DNA of 64,000 bases from Planktothrix sp. FACHB-1365 (GTDB lineage Bacteria; Cyanobacteriota; Cyanobacteriia; Cyanobacteriales; Microcoleaceae), in assembly GCF_014697575.1 (NCBI RefSeq), contig NZ_JACJSC010000004.1, positions 213,457-277,456 of the forward strand, read 5' to 3'. The position numbers and the translations under genes were made by a program. This document shows positions 15,654-25,504 of the stretch, one piece after another. Under the pieces are notes generated by a model that was not told the DNA's origin, ran no database searches, and saw only the letters and a list, made by a program, of their open reading frames with translations. Every line of letters begins with the position of its first letter. Position 1 is the first letter of the stretch.

Positions 15654-17048
15654 TCAATTCATAAAAATTTGTTGAATTCGTTGTGCTTCTCTTAATCCTG
15701 ATAAATAGGCTCCATGAACGGTTGCCGGGTATTGACGAGAGGTGGCTTCTCCAGCGAAAAATAGCATATTATTAACTGGAGAGGCTAAACTATCTCGCTC
15801 TTTCGCCGTTGTTCCGGGGGGAATATAGGAATAGGAACCCAATGTATAGGGGTCAGAACTCCAACAAGTGACTAATATTTCTTGGGGATTAGGAATAGAA
15901 TTGCCATACATTTCTCGCAAAACTGCCATAATTTTATCGGTTAATTGTTGTTGAGTCATGGTCTCTAAACTGCGGGCAAAACTCCCTCCGGTTAAAGCCA
16001 TTAACATCGGAGATGAGTTATAATAATCATAATTCATAAATACTGTAAAGTTGGGGCTACTTTCAGGCAAATATCCTAGAAATTCATAACTTTTTTTCCA
16101 AAATACTTGAGGGAATTTGATCACAACTTTATTTAAAACTCCCAGGTTTAATTTATGAATTGCCGTTTTTTTGTCCTGGGGTAATTCTGGGATAAATTTA
16201 ACTTGATTGGCTTTTAATACGCCTAATGGTATGGTGATTAATACCGCACTTCCTGAAAAATCACCTTGAGGAGTTTTTACAGTAACTTGTTGATGATTAT
16301 ACTGAATTTCAGTAACGGGATGTTGAAGTTTAATCTCTAGTCCTTGGGCTAAGTTTTGAATAATTTGCTCATAACCATTAGGAAAAAGATAATCCTCTCC
16401 GTCAAAAGCTTCATCTTCATCCAATTCCCAAATTGAAAGTTTTTCTAAGTCTGCTCCTGTCTCAATTAAAATTTCTGAAGTTAATAACCAATTGACTAAT
16501 TTAGCTTGACGGAGTGATAAATTATCAGGTTTAAAAAAGCGGTTGACAGCTTGATTAACTGAGACATCTTGCTCTTGATTTTCACTCCAAGATTTAGCCC
16601 TGGCTATAATTTTTTCATATAGGGATTCAGCTTTTTCTAATTCAGAATCTGGAATTTTATTTTGATTATTCGTGTAGAAATCCACATGATAATAATTGGT
16701 TTGTTTAATGGCAATATTAAAGTCATGGGCTAGTTTGCCAATCGGATTATTTTGAATTCCATGAATCCATGACGCGCCTAAATCAACGGGAAAACCCAAT
16801 GTTTTATCTGTATAAATTCTACCCCCAATGCGATCGCGAGCTTCTAAAATAGTAACTTGAAATCCTTGAGATTTTAAGGTTTTTGCCGCCGCAATTCCCG
16901 CAATTCCCGCACCAATAATAATAATATTTTCTGAAATAGCCTGAGAATTATTTTGACAACTTGACCAAAGGGGAAAAGAAGCAGCAACTAAAGCACTCAA
17001 TTGTATGAAATTGCGACGAGATCTGTTGAAATTCGGTACAAACAGCAT
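15654..17048 (-). CDS. flavin monoamine oxidase family protein, Tat/lipoprotein-like export signal
   Basis: A 464-residue FAD-dependent amine oxidase. The dinucleotide motif IIIGAGIAGIAAAKTL starts near residue 44, followed by EARDRIGGRI. The C-terminal FAD-contact segment LFFAGEATSRQYPATVHGAY is intact. The N terminus carries a twin-arginine-like RSRRNFIQ with a hydrophobic run and a possible lipobox ending SSC, so it is probably exported folded, as related enzymes are. Candidate substrates are L-amino acids or polyamines, not decidable here. The gene stands alone between two copies of the GTCTAAGTCC terminus. Its codon use matches the chromosome, so it need not be cargo. Confidence 0.88.
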   Translation of the reverse strand: MLFVPNFNRSRRNFIQLSALVAASFPLWSSCQNNSQAISENIIIIGAGIAGIAAAKTLKSQGFQVTILEARDRIGGRIYTDKTLGFPVDLGASWIHGIQNNPIGKLAHDFNIAIKQTNYYHVDFYTNNQNKIPDSELEKAESLYEKIIARAKSWSENQEQDVSVNQAVNRFFKPDNLSLRQAKLVNWLLTSEILIETGADLEKLSIWELDEDEAFDGEDYLFPNGYEQIIQNLAQGLEIKLQHPVTEIQYNHQQVTVKTPQGDFSGSAVLITIPLGVLKANQVKFIPELPQDKKTAIHKLNLGVLNKVVIKFPQVFWKKSYEFLGYLPESSPNFTVFMNYDYYNSSPMLMALTGGSFARSLETMTQQQLTDKIMAVLREMYGNSIPNPQEILVTCWSSDPYTLGSYSYIPPGTTAKERDSLASPVNNMLFFAGEATSRQYPATVHGAYLSGLREAQRIQQIFMN

Positions 17049-17133
17049 AGATTCTAACCTAATTATATTCCGTTGTTGCGCTTTAGCACAGCCACACCCG
17101 ACAAGTTTAACTGAAAACTGATTTCAGTTAGTG

Positions 17134-17311
17134 GGACTTAGACAAAAAATGAGCTAAAATTTGCCTCAAATCTCGATGGGCAAAGGATTTTAGCTTGAAT
17201 CAGTAGAAATCCAGCAACAGCAAGGGTTGTAGCTTTTTTTATGGCATTGACCTCTTTTCCCTATCCAGCCTAGTTTTCAGCCCCTTTAGGGGCAAGAAAA
17301 TGTCTAAGTCC
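17134..17311. mobile_element. MITE-like element with GGACTTAGAC termini
   Basis: A 178-bp non-coding stretch starts GGACTTAGAC (17134-17143) and ends with its exact complement GTCTAAGTCC (17302-17311). The same terminus closes the IS relic at 15618. Internal sequence includes a small CCCCTTTAGGGG palindrome. The rest of the 17049-17494 gap holds nothing recognisable apart from a HIP1 site near 17452. Confidence 0.4.
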
Positions 17312-17494
17312 TGACGGGGTGACAAAGAAGCTAGAAGGCAGACTGAATCAATATCATAGCTCTTTGACCTCTTTGAAAAAAAGGGTTCTTATTGCATTTA
17401 GTTCTCATTAGTTGTTTGATTTTTAATCCTTGTAAGGCTGTTATGGTATAAGCGATCGCTATTAATAAAAAGTGAATTGAGTGAACTGAACCGT

Positions 17495-20455
17495 TTAGAT
17501 TTTGAGTAAAACAGTTGAATCTTGGCGATAAAATTTCTCAGCCATTGAAGATTGATTTAATAAGCGTTCGGCTTCTTGAGGGTTGAGAGGTTGGGAGAAA
17601 TAATAGCCTTGACCATATTGACATTCCAGGGATTTTAACTGATATAATTGTTCTTGAGATTCAATACCCTCTGCGATCGCATCCATCCCTAAACTATGAG
17701 CTAAAGCCACAATGACTTTAACTAATTCGCGTTTATTTTCATCTAAGAACATTTGACTAACAAAAGAACGATCAATTTTTAAAACATCCACTGGAAATTG
17801 ATGTAAATATCCCAAAGAACAATATCCGGTTCCAAAATCATCAATACAAAGTTTAATTTCTCGATGTTTGAGTTCATTTAAAGTAGCGATAGCCAATTGA
17901 GGATCAGACATAATTGCCGTTTCTGTAATTTCTAATTTTAAGTCCGATCCCATTACTTCCGTTTCTGTCAAAATCCGATCAATTTTTTGACTTAAATCCG
18001 ATGTAAATTGTTGACCCGATAAATTAACACTCATCCTTAATTGAGGATGACAATTAAATTTCTGTTTCCATTCGCGTAATTGGCGACAAGCTTGTCGTAA
18101 AACCCACTCCCCAATATCAACAATTAATCCGGCTTCTTCCGCCACAGGAATAAATTCAGCCGGAGAAATAAAACCTTCTTGGGGATGTTCCCAACGCAAT
18201 AAGGCTTCAAACCCAGAAATTGCCCCATTTTCTAAATTAATAATCGGTTGATAATGGAGTTTAAATTGATTTTTTTCAATCGCCCAACGCAGATCCGTTT
18301 GTAACTGTAACCGCCTTAAAGCATCGGTTCGCATAGTCGCATCAAACACAACATAACAGCCTTTTCCTTGCTGTTTTGCTCGATACATGGCGGTATCAGC
18401 ATCCCGTAACACTTCTGAAGGTAACAGGTATTCCGAGGAACTGTGAACAATACCAATACTGCTCCCAGTAAAAATTTGATTTCCGTTCAAATTAAAGGGT
18501 TTTTTGAGAGACTGTTGGACTCGTTCAGCAATCTCTTTGACTTCTTCGGGAAAACCCACATTTTCTAATAAAATTGTAAACTCATCCCCCCCTAATCGGG
18601 CTAAAATATCTTGATTTCTTAAACAAGTTTTCAGCCGTTTAGCAATTGCAATTAATAATTGATCTCCGCTTCCGTGTCCTAAACTATCATTAATAAACTT
18701 AAATCCATCTAAATCTAAGAACAACACAGAAAAATGATAACCGGGTTGTTCTTGACATTGAATAATAGCCTGTTGAAGCCGTTCAACAAAAAAGGCTCTA
18801 TTCCATAAAGTTGTTAAAGAATCATGGGAGGCACTATAACGAAGTTTTTCTTCCGTTTGCTTAAAGCTAGTAATATCAACAATTGAACCTTCATAATATA
18901 AAATATGCTGTTTTTTTCCATCTAAAATTGCTCTCACATTGGCAAAAATCCAAATCACACTATGATCATGGCGATAAACCTGGGCTTCAAAATTAGAAAT
19001 TTCATGGTGTTGATTGAGTAAATCAATCATTTGATAAAAATCTTGATGATTAACAAATACTTCTCGAATAAATGAGTTATCTCCAGTTAAAGCATCTGGA
19101 GACAAATATCCTAAAATCGTGGCGAAAGCTGGATTAACTCGGATATATTCTCCATCGCGGCTAATTTGAAAAATGCCTTCAACTGCATTTTCAAAAATAC
19201 TACGATATTTTGCTTCTGCTTGTTTTCGTTGAAATACGGTTCCTAACTGAGTGGCAATGGAGGAAATTAAATTCAATAATCGTTTATCTTCCGGCTTATT
19301 TGTTATTGTAAAAAATATTAAAACGACTAAAACTTCATGATCAACAACAATAGGTACACCAAACCCTGCTTTAAGACCAAACTTGATGGCAATTTCTTTG
19401 CGCGTAAAGTGATCGGGTGATTCTTGTTCAATATCAAATATCCATTCCGGTTGTTGAGAAGAGTAAATGCGTCCAGTTAGGCTTTGATTGGGTTGGAATA
19501 TATACTGTTGATTCAGGCGTTGAAACTCTTCTAAATTTTCTCCTCGATTATATCCAATCGGGCTACATTCGAGATACTTTCCGTAAGGGTGGGGAACCCA
19601 AGCCTCTCCAAATTCCCAACCGATTGTTTCACAGACTAATCGCAATGCTACTTCTAAAGCAGACTCAAAATTACAGGCGACACTAACTTCTTTTGTAATT
19701 CGTTGTAAAAGGAGTAATTCTTCTTCTGCACGTTTGCGTTCTGTAATATCTAATCCCGCACCGACAAAATATTCATATTCATCAGTTTCTTCATTAAAAA
19801 TTGCCCGACCATGCCATTCAACAATCAATTCTTGACCGTCTTTGGTTAAAATTCGTTCTTCAGTACGAATGGGTAAACGGCGTTGAATCATCAATTCAAA
19901 AACCCAGGGTAAAGAATCACCATTGCGACGGGGAACAAACGTTGCTGTATAATCAGTTCCCTTAATTTCTTCTAAGTTATAACCCAGGGTTTTCAGCATC
20001 ATATCGTTCATCAATTGCACTTTTCCATCGGCATCTAAAACAATGAAAAAGGCGGGATTAGCATTAAATAAAGTTTGAGTAAAGTCTTTTTCTTTGCGTA
20101 AAGCAGTTTCGGCTTTTTGACGTTCAAGGATTTCTGCCTGCATTTGATTCATAAGCGGACGAATCATGAGCACGAGGTAACTTGCACCAATGGCAATTAC
20201 CCCCATTAAAATACTGGCGGTCGTCCAGAGTGCTGCATGAATTGTTTGATCATGATCACTTTCCTCAGCAGGGGGAGGCAGAATTTGCTCCTGATGTTCT
20301 AACAGGACGGGGGGTTCTTCCTGATGTTTGAGGCGAGAATAAAAAGGAAATAAACTCCCTAGGAAAATTAACAAACCTACAATTAAGAATCCCAGAGCAG
20401 ATCCTTTGACGGCAAAGGTTTGAAGGTTTTGTGTTTTTCTTTGCATTGCACCCAT
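17495..20455 (-). CDS. membrane sensor diguanylate cyclase/phosphodiesterase (PAS-GAF-PAS-GGDEF-EAL)
   Basis: A 986-residue c-di-GMP enzyme. Two N-terminal TM segments (about 17-38 and 74-97) flank a short extracytoplasmic loop, too small for a large ligand domain. Then come a PAS (about 120-240), a GAF (about 250-410), a second PAS (about 415-530), GGDEF ([14 protein letters not shown]) and EAL (FEALLRWEHP, later DDFGTGYCSL). Both output motifs look catalytically intact, so it could be bifunctional. It is monocistronic. The 555-bp gap upstream (20456-21010) holds only an AT-rich leader, a hairpin and short GGGAATA repeats. Confidence 0.93.
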   Translation of the reverse strand: MGAMQRKTQNLQTFAVKGSALGFLIVGLLIFLGSLFPFYSRLKHQEEPPVLLEHQEQILPPPAEESDHDQTIHAALWTTASILMGVIAIGASYLVLMIRPLMNQMQAEILERQKAETALRKEKDFTQTLFNANPAFFIVLDADGKVQLMNDMMLKTLGYNLEEIKGTDYTATFVPRRNGDSLPWVFELMIQRRLPIRTEERILTKDGQELIVEWHGRAIFNEETDEYEYFVGAGLDITERKRAEEELLLLQRITKEVSVACNFESALEVALRLVCETIGWEFGEAWVPHPYGKYLECSPIGYNRGENLEEFQRLNQQYIFQPNQSLTGRIYSSQQPEWIFDIEQESPDHFTRKEIAIKFGLKAGFGVPIVVDHEVLVVLIFFTITNKPEDKRLLNLISSIATQLGTVFQRKQAEAKYRSIFENAVEGIFQISRDGEYIRVNPAFATILGYLSPDALTGDNSFIREVFVNHQDFYQMIDLLNQHHEISNFEAQVYRHDHSVIWIFANVRAILDGKKQHILYYEGSIVDITSFKQTEEKLRYSASHDSLTTLWNRAFFVERLQQAIIQCQEQPGYHFSVLFLDLDGFKFINDSLGHGSGDQLLIAIAKRLKTCLRNQDILARLGGDEFTILLENVGFPEEVKEIAERVQQSLKKPFNLNGNQIFTGSSIGIVHSSSEYLLPSEVLRDADTAMYRAKQQGKGCYVVFDATMRTDALRRLQLQTDLRWAIEKNQFKLHYQPIINLENGAISGFEALLRWEHPQEGFISPAEFIPVAEEAGLIVDIGEWVLRQACRQLREWKQKFNCHPQLRMSVNLSGQQFTSDLSQKIDRILTETEVMGSDLKLEITETAIMSDPQLAIATLNELKHREIKLCIDDFGTGYCSLGYLHQFPVDVLKIDRSFVSQMFLDENKRELVKVIVALAHSLGMDAIAEGIESQEQLYQLKSLECQYGQGYYFSQPLNPQEAERLLNQSSMAEKFYRQDSTVLLKI

Positions 20456-20866
20456 ATAGAATTAGATTAAAAGTTCTATCCTCAATCCCTTGAGTCGGTT
20501 GGAAGTGTAACAATAACAATAATCAATCTTTCAAGATTTCGCCTAGAGCAAAAGCAGAGGACATTAGACAAGGTTGTAGGAATCTGGATTCTAGGAATCT
20601 TGAATGATTAATTGATAATTTAGATAATTTTGGGGAGAAGTGTCAATTCTATCTCATATTTTAGTATAACGTTCTCTGAATTTAATATTTTTTGTTAAAA
20701 AATAAAGATTATTTTAAATTAATTTGTCAAATTTTAACCTTACTCTAATCTTAAAACTGTCAGTGATCTATCTCACATCTTAAGCTAATTCATATCATGT
20801 GGTTAGGTAATTTATTTAACTATAATAAGAAGTTTTTAGAGTTTTAGGACTATTTAATTTTATGAT

Positions 20867-20898
20867 ACACTCTTAAGAATATTATTTCTTAAGAGTGT
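20867..20898. terminator. 13-bp perfect inverted repeat hairpin
   Basis: ACACTCTTAAGAA at 20867-20879 pairs perfectly with its complement at 20886-20898 across a 6-base loop. It lies about 110 bp past the stop of the HEAT-repeat gene (minus strand) and upstream of the PAS-GGDEF-EAL gene. No strong T-run follows on either strand, so it may be a terminator, an mRNA-stabilising hairpin or an operator. Confidence 0.45.
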
Positions 20899-21010
20899 TA
20901 GAAGAAATAGAGAATAGGGAATAGGGAATCTGAAATACTTAAATGTTGGCTACTGATGATTAATCAACAGGTATTTCTAGTAAATTTTGACTATTGCCTA
21001 TCCCTATTGC

Positions 21011-22558
21011 CTATTCTTGGGAAAATTTAGGTTTTTTCACCATTAAAGATTTAGGTTGAGATTTAGGGCGAACGCGATAAACCTTGAATTTATTTAAGGC
21101 AATACTAGCAGATTGTGCCACGGAAGTTTGAGGATCTCGCAATGCCTTTTGTAAAATGGGAATAACTTGATGAGAGGGGATATTTCCTAATGCAATAATC
21201 GCTTGCTGACGAACACTCGGATCAAGATCTTGGCTCAGACGGGTCAAAATAGGAATCGTTTGTTGCACTTCCCGACTCAGGCGACGAGAAGCGGTAATTT
21301 TTCCTAATGTTGCTGCAACAGAATAACGCACTTGAGGATTAGGATGTTGAACATATCCTGTTAAGGTGTTAATTGCCGCTAAGTTTCCCGATGCTCCAAT
21401 TGCCAGAATCTGATCAATTAATTGTTCTTCTGAAGTGGCTTTTGTTGGGGGTAATGTGATTTTTTCTGCTTTAATAATAGCAGGTTCAGTAATAATTTCT
21501 GAAGAAATTGGAGATTCTGCAACGGTAGGTTCAGTAATAATTTCTGCAACCGTAGGAGATTCTACAACGGTAGACTCAGTAATAATTTCTGCAACCGTAG
21601 GAGATTCTACAACGGTAGGTTCAGTAATAATTTCTGCAACCGTAGGAGATTCTACAACGGTAGACTCAGTAATAATTTCTGCAACCGTAGGAGATTCTAC
21701 AACGGTAGGTTCAGTAATAATTTCTGAAACCGTAGGAGATTCTACAACGGTAGGTTCAGTAATAATTTCTGAAACCGTAGGAGATTCTACAACGGTAGGT
21801 TCAGTAATAATTTCTGAAACCGTAGGAGATTCTACAATTGTAGGTTCAGTAATAATTTCTGAAGAAGTTGGAGATTCTACAATTGTAGGTTCAGTAATAA
21901 TTTCTGAAGAAATTGGAGATTCTGCAATGGTAGACTCAGTAATAATTTCTGAAGAAATTGGAGATTCTACTTCAATAACAGTGAGTGGTGTTTCCGCTAC
22001 TTCCTCCTCAACAAAAGAAGTTTCCTCTGGTGTTTCCGGTAACGTTAGGGTTAGTTCTATGGCTGGAGTTGTATCTTCTTCTACCTCAATAGAAGATTCA
22101 ACCTCTTCCTCAACAGAAGATGGACTCAGTTGTTCAACCTGTGCTTGAGTTGCTTCCAATTCAGCCGTCAGTTGTTCCACGAGAGTTTGATACTGAGTCA
22201 ACTGTTGATTAAGTTCTGTAACTTGAGCTTCAGATGCGGCCAGAGATTGACTCATCTGTTGAATTTGAGAGTCCTTTTCCTGTAACTGTATCCCCATCTG
22301 TTCCCGTTCAACGAGATATTCAGTTTCTACCGTTTGTCTAATTTGCTGAAGTTGGTTTTGATGTTCCTGTTGTAACTGTTGAATCGTTTGTTGTTGACGA
22401 ATCTGATGGGATTTTTCCTGTTCCTCCCGTTCCCGACGAATTCTCTCTTCTATACCTTCTTTTTGCTTAGAGTTCTGTTGTTGAAACACCAGATAGGCAA
22501 TTCCCACCCCAACCACAACCCCAATGATTAACATCACCACTAAATTGCCCCAAACCAT
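21011..22558 (-). CDS. membrane-anchored coiled-coil protein with 15-residue tandem repeats and C-terminal HEAT repeats
   Basis: A 515-residue protein. An N-terminal TM helix (about 4-24) is followed by a Gln/Glu-rich coiled coil (about 25-145). Then comes an acidic Thr/Glu/Val-rich spacer with eleven copies of a 15-residue unit (SPTVSEIITEPTVVE and variants), then two to three HEAT-like repeats (NPQVRYSVAATLGKI, DPSVRQQAIIALGNI). The start at 22558 is chosen for AGGAG 7 nt upstream. The longer frame to 22645 would run into the divergent acylphosphatase gene. The spacer may span the periplasm or act as a flexible arm. No specific function is recognised. Confidence 0.8.
   Translation of the reverse strand: MVWGNLVVMLIIGVVVGVGIAYLVFQQQNSKQKEGIEERIRREREEQEKSHQIRQQQTIQQLQQEHQNQLQQIRQTVETEYLVEREQMGIQLQEKDSQIQQMSQSLAASEAQVTELNQQLTQYQTLVEQLTAELEATQAQVEQLSPSSVEEEVESSIEVEEDTTPAIELTLTLPETPEETSFVEEEVAETPLTVIEVESPISSEIITESTIAESPISSEIITEPTIVESPTSSEIITEPTIVESPTVSEIITEPTVVESPTVSEIITEPTVVESPTVSEIITEPTVVESPTVAEIITESTVVESPTVAEIITEPTVVESPTVAEIITESTVVESPTVAEIITEPTVAESPISSEIITEPAIIKAEKITLPPTKATSEEQLIDQILAIGASGNLAAINTLTGYVQHPNPQVRYSVAATLGKITASRRLSREVQQTIPILTRLSQDLDPSVRQQAIIALGNIPSHQVIPILQKALRDPQTSVAQSASIALNKFKVYRVRPKSQPKSLMVKKPKFSQE
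21476..21970. repeat. 45-bp in-frame tandem repeat, about 11 copies
   Basis: The 45-bp unit encodes 15 residues and differs between copies by a few bases that alternate in blocks (EP/ES, VS/VA). It codes for the acidic spacer of the HEAT protein. An open frame on the opposite strand here is a by-product of the repeat. Confidence 0.9.
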
Positions 22559-22632
22559 AAAATCACTCCTATTTAATCCAAAACCAATATAATCTCTCAA
22601 GATATGTATATGTTGCTTATCTTCATTCGTCA

Positions 22633-22926
22633 ATGCAAATGTCATCTGAATCTATTATCGTTCGCGCTCACGTTTTTGTATCGGGACAAGTGCAAGGGGT
22701 GGGATATCGCTACTACACCCAGAAACAAGCCATTGAGCGAGGAGTTCAGGGTTGGGTGAGAAATCTAGCAGATGGTCGAGTCGAGGCGGTATTTGAAGGA
22801 CATCAAAACAGGGTGGATGGAATCATTCAATGGTGTTATCAGGGGCCAAAATCCTCTCAACCCAGGGACGTGATCATTAATTTTGAAGAACCAGAGGGTT
22901 TACAAGGGTTTGAAATTCGATATTAA
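22633..22926 (+). CDS. acyP: acylphosphatase
   Basis: A 97-residue acylphosphatase that hydrolyses the carboxyl-phosphate bond of acyl phosphates. The phosphate-loop motif VSGQVQGVGYRYYTQ contains the catalytic Arg. The GWVRNLADGRVEAVFEG segment contains the catalytic Asn. Both are intact. ATGs at 22633 and 22639 are both possible. The gene diverges from the HEAT protein gene and converges on the aminotransferase, with a hairpin terminator between. Confidence 0.93.
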   Translation: MQMSSESIIVRAHVFVSGQVQGVGYRYYTQKQAIERGVQGWVRNLADGRVEAVFEGHQNRVDGIIQWCYQGPKSSQPRDVIINFEEPEGLQGFEIRY

Positions 22927-22928
22927 AA

Positions 22929-22975
22929 GGGGTGTTAAGGGTTGACAATCAACAATATCCAACTTCTAACACCCC
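22929..22975. terminator. bidirectional terminator between acyP and the aminotransferase gene
   Basis: GGGGTGTTA (22929-22937) pairs with TAACACCCC (22967-22975), and an inner GTTGA/TCAAC stem lies in the loop. The position between two convergent stop codons fits a shared terminator. Confidence 0.65.
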
Positions 22976-22986
22976 CTTAAATCCCT

Positions 22987-24153
22987 CTAAATTTTAGAGT
23001 TAACAAACTCCTCTAAACGTTTAATTCCTTTTTCAATGGTGGTTAAATCCGTTGCGTAGGATAAACGAATATGGTCATCATTTCCAAAAGCTTGACCTGG
23101 TACGGCGGCTAACTGTTGTTCTTCTAGTAAGAGATTACAGAAGTCAACAGACGTTAAAGCAGTTTTGCTAATATTGAGATACATATAAAATGCGCCATCC
23201 GGTTTTAGACAACTAATCCCTGGAATTGCATTTAATAACTCAAACATCACCTCTCGCCGTTTGGCAAATGCTAACCGCATTTCTTCAACACAATCTTGAG
23301 AGTTTTCTAATGCAGCAACCGCACCATATTGAGCAAATGTACAAACATTAGAGGTACTATGACTTTGAACACGGGTTGTCGCTTTAATAATATTCACATC
23401 TCCCGCTAAATAGCCAATGCGCCACCCGGTCATGGCAAAAGATTTAGCAAAACCGCTACTAATTAAAGTGGATTTATAGCTTTCGGGATGAGCCGATGCA
23501 ATACTTAAATGTTGGGCATCATCATAAATGATCTTAGAATAAATTTCATCCGAAACGACTAAAATACCCGTTTCAACAACCACCTCAGCTAAGGCGCGAA
23601 TTTCATCCGGCGTATACACCATTCCCGTTGGATTTGAAGGAGAATTCAAAACAAAAAGTTTCGTCTTCGGGGTAATGGCTTGACGCAGCATTTCAGGTGT
23701 GATTTTATAACCCGTATCTGCACCCGTCTGAACAATAATGGGAATTCCTTCTACCAGTTTTACCATTTCAGGATAGCTTAACCAATAGGGCGCCGGAATA
23801 ATAACTTCATCCCCAGGATTGATCACCGCTACCATTAAATTATAGAGGGAATGTTTACCGCCATTGGTAACAACAATATTGTCACTTTTATAGTCTAAAC
23901 CGGTTTCTTCACTTAAGGTTTGAGCAATTAATGATCGGAGTTTTGGTTCCCCTGCTGCTGGGCCATAGCGAGTTTTTCCCTCGTCCAAGGCTTGTTTAGC
24001 CGCAGCAACAATATGCTTAGGGGTATCGAAGTCCGGTTCGCCTACGCTAAAATTTAAGACATCCATCCCCTCAGCTTTCATTGCTTTGGCCTTCGCTGAG
24101 ATCGCCAGCGTTACAGACGGCGGAACCTTTTCTACTCGCGCTGCTAGCTTCAT
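22987..24153 (-). CDS. aspC: pyridoxal phosphate-dependent aminotransferase (aspartate aminotransferase type)
   Basis: A 388-residue class I aminotransferase of the cyanobacterial aspartate/prephenate type. The PLP lysine is in [35 protein letters not shown] and [12 protein letters not shown] are the other class signatures, and the substrate-carboxylate Arg is in HIRLSYAT. It transfers amino groups between aspartate or glutamate and oxoacids. It may also act on prephenate, as related cyanobacterial enzymes do, which cannot be decided by eye. It is convergent with acyP and monocistronic. Confidence 0.92.
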   Translation of the reverse strand: MKLAARVEKVPPSVTLAISAKAKAMKAEGMDVLNFSVGEPDFDTPKHIVAAAKQALDEGKTRYGPAAGEPKLRSLIAQTLSEETGLDYKSDNIVVTNGGKHSLYNLMVAVINPGDEVIIPAPYWLSYPEMVKLVEGIPIIVQTGADTGYKITPEMLRQAITPKTKLFVLNSPSNPTGMVYTPDEIRALAEVVVETGILVVSDEIYSKIIYDDAQHLSIASAHPESYKSTLISSGFAKSFAMTGWRIGYLAGDVNIIKATTRVQSHSTSNVCTFAQYGAVAALENSQDCVEEMRLAFAKRREVMFELLNAIPGISCLKPDGAFYMYLNISKTALTSVDFCNLLLEEQQLAAVPGQAFGNDDHIRLSYATDLTTIEKGIKRLEEFVNSKI

Positions 24154-24341
24154 ATTTTAATAATCTCTAATTTTCTGTTTCAAGATTTAGATTTTAGGAG
24201 GGAGATTGCCTAACGGCAACCCTGTTGTTATAAGATGATAACATTGTATTAGAATTGTTTCTGTTTTTCTACAGCAAATCTTAATCTCTTAATCTTGAGG
24301 AGGAATTGTTACGGGTTAAAAGTTAAGAAAATTTGAAATTT

Positions 24342-24371
24342 ATCCCTGTTCCCTGTTCCCAGTTCCCTGTT
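24342..24371. repeat. TTCCCTG heptanucleotide repeat
   Basis: Four TTCCCTG/TTCCCAG units lie upstream of the Rpn-family gene. They are the same STRR family as at the window start. The rest of the 24154-24410 gap shows nothing further. Confidence 0.7.
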
Positions 24372-24410
24372 GATCAGAAATTTTTAACCCCCATAAAATA
24401 GGATTGCTAT

Positions 24411-25307
24411 ATGAGATTTATTAATCCTAAAACCGACTTTGCCTTTAAAAAAATATTTGGCTCTGAAGATAGCAAAGATATTTTAATCAGTTTTTTGAAT
24501 AGTATTCTTTATCCTGATAATCCCCAGATTGAAGATTTAACCATTCTCAATCCCTATCAAGCCCCTAAAATTCGAGGGATTAAAGATACTTATTTAGATG
24601 TCAAAGCCACGATAACGGGAAATAAAACCGTTATTATTGAAATGCAAATTTTGAATATAGAAGGATTTGAAAAACGAATTTTATACAATGCAGCTAAAGC
24701 TTATTCAATTCAGTTAAAAAGCGGAGAAGATTACACCCTCTTAAATCCAGTTATTGCCGTTACAATTACAGATTTTGAAATGTTTCCCCATCTGGATAAG
24801 GTCATTTCTCGGTTCGTTTTAAAAGAAAAAGAGTTTTTAGTGGATTATCTGATTTATGATATTGAATTAGTTTTTGTAGAACTTCCCAAATTTAATACCT
24901 TAATTCATGAGTTAGAAACCTTAACCGATAAATGGCTATATTTTATTAAAAGTGCTAAAACCTTAGAAACTGTTCCTGAAACAATGGCAAACATTCCTCA
25001 ACTTCAAAAAGCCTTTACCATTGCCAACGAAACCACCTTAACCCCGGAAGAACTCGAAGATTTAGAAAAACGGGAAATCTATATTTATGATCAACGGAAT
25101 GCCATTAAAAAAGCCGTTCGATTAGCAAGAGAAAAAGCTTTAAAACAAGGCATTCAACAAGGAATTGAACAAGGTAAACAAGAATCTAAACTCGAAATTG
25201 CTCAACAATTAATCGGCTTATTAGATGATCAAACCATCAGCCAAACCACCGGATTAAGTATAGAACAAATCCAACAATTGAGACAAAAACAGGAAACTCC
25301 TAGTTAA
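24411..25307 (+). CDS. Rpn family recombination-promoting nuclease/putative transposase
   Basis: A 298-residue PD-(D/E)xK nuclease of the Rpn/YhgA-like group. The N-terminal signature INPKTDFAFKKIFGSED is followed by TYLDVKATITGNKTVIIEMQ, which contains the catalytic D...ExQ. The C-terminal part (about 225-290) is a Lys/Gln-rich helix with GIQQGIEQGKQESKLEIAQQ and then a small TTGLSIEQIQQL element. Such C-terminal ends vary quickly in this family. The proteins make DNA breaks that stimulate recombination, and some act in defence. It is one of many copies typical of cyanobacterial genomes. Confidence 0.88.
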   Translation: MRFINPKTDFAFKKIFGSEDSKDILISFLNSILYPDNPQIEDLTILNPYQAPKIRGIKDTYLDVKATITGNKTVIIEMQILNIEGFEKRILYNAAKAYSIQLKSGEDYTLLNPVIAVTITDFEMFPHLDKVISRFVLKEKEFLVDYLIYDIELVFVELPKFNTLIHELETLTDKWLYFIKSAKTLETVPETMANIPQLQKAFTIANETTLTPEELEDLEKREIYIYDQRNAIKKAVRLAREKALKQGIQQGIEQGKQESKLEIAQQLIGLLDDQTISQTTGLSIEQIQQLRQKQETPS

Positions 25308-25317
25308 AAAGTCTCCT

Positions 25318-25401
25318 GTAGAGACGCGCCATGGCGCGTCTCTGTTAGCGCGTCTCTGTTAGCGCGTCTCTGTTAGCGCGTCTCTGTTAGCGCGTCTCTA
25401 C
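25318..25401. repeat. GAGACGCGCC palindrome with 14-bp tandem repeat
   Basis: A GAGACGCGCCATGGCGCGTCTC palindrome core (near 25321-25342) runs into four exact 14-bp units GCGCGTCTCTGTTA (25334-25389) and a partial fifth ending at about 25401. The unit repeats one arm of the palindrome. It lies between the Rpn nuclease and aminopeptidase genes. Confidence 0.85.
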
Positions 25402-25504
25402 CCCAAAAACACTAATTTAGACAAGGGATTGAGACTCGCTATATAATGAAGCGATACGCATAGCGCGTTTTGCTATCCCTTATTCTTGAGTTTGATTGTA
25501 CTCG

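Noticed and set aside
15654..17048. Amine oxidase gene as cargo of a composite transposon
   Set aside because: Although related IS-type termini lie on both sides, one belongs to a dead IS tail and the other to a MITE-like element. The gene's codon use matches the chromosome, so nothing shows it moved.
21435..22148. Long open frame antisense to the HEAT-repeat gene
   Set aside because: It consists almost wholly of the reverse reading of the 45-bp repeat (ISATVGDSTTV units). A repeat length divisible by three keeps several frames open. No ribosome site.
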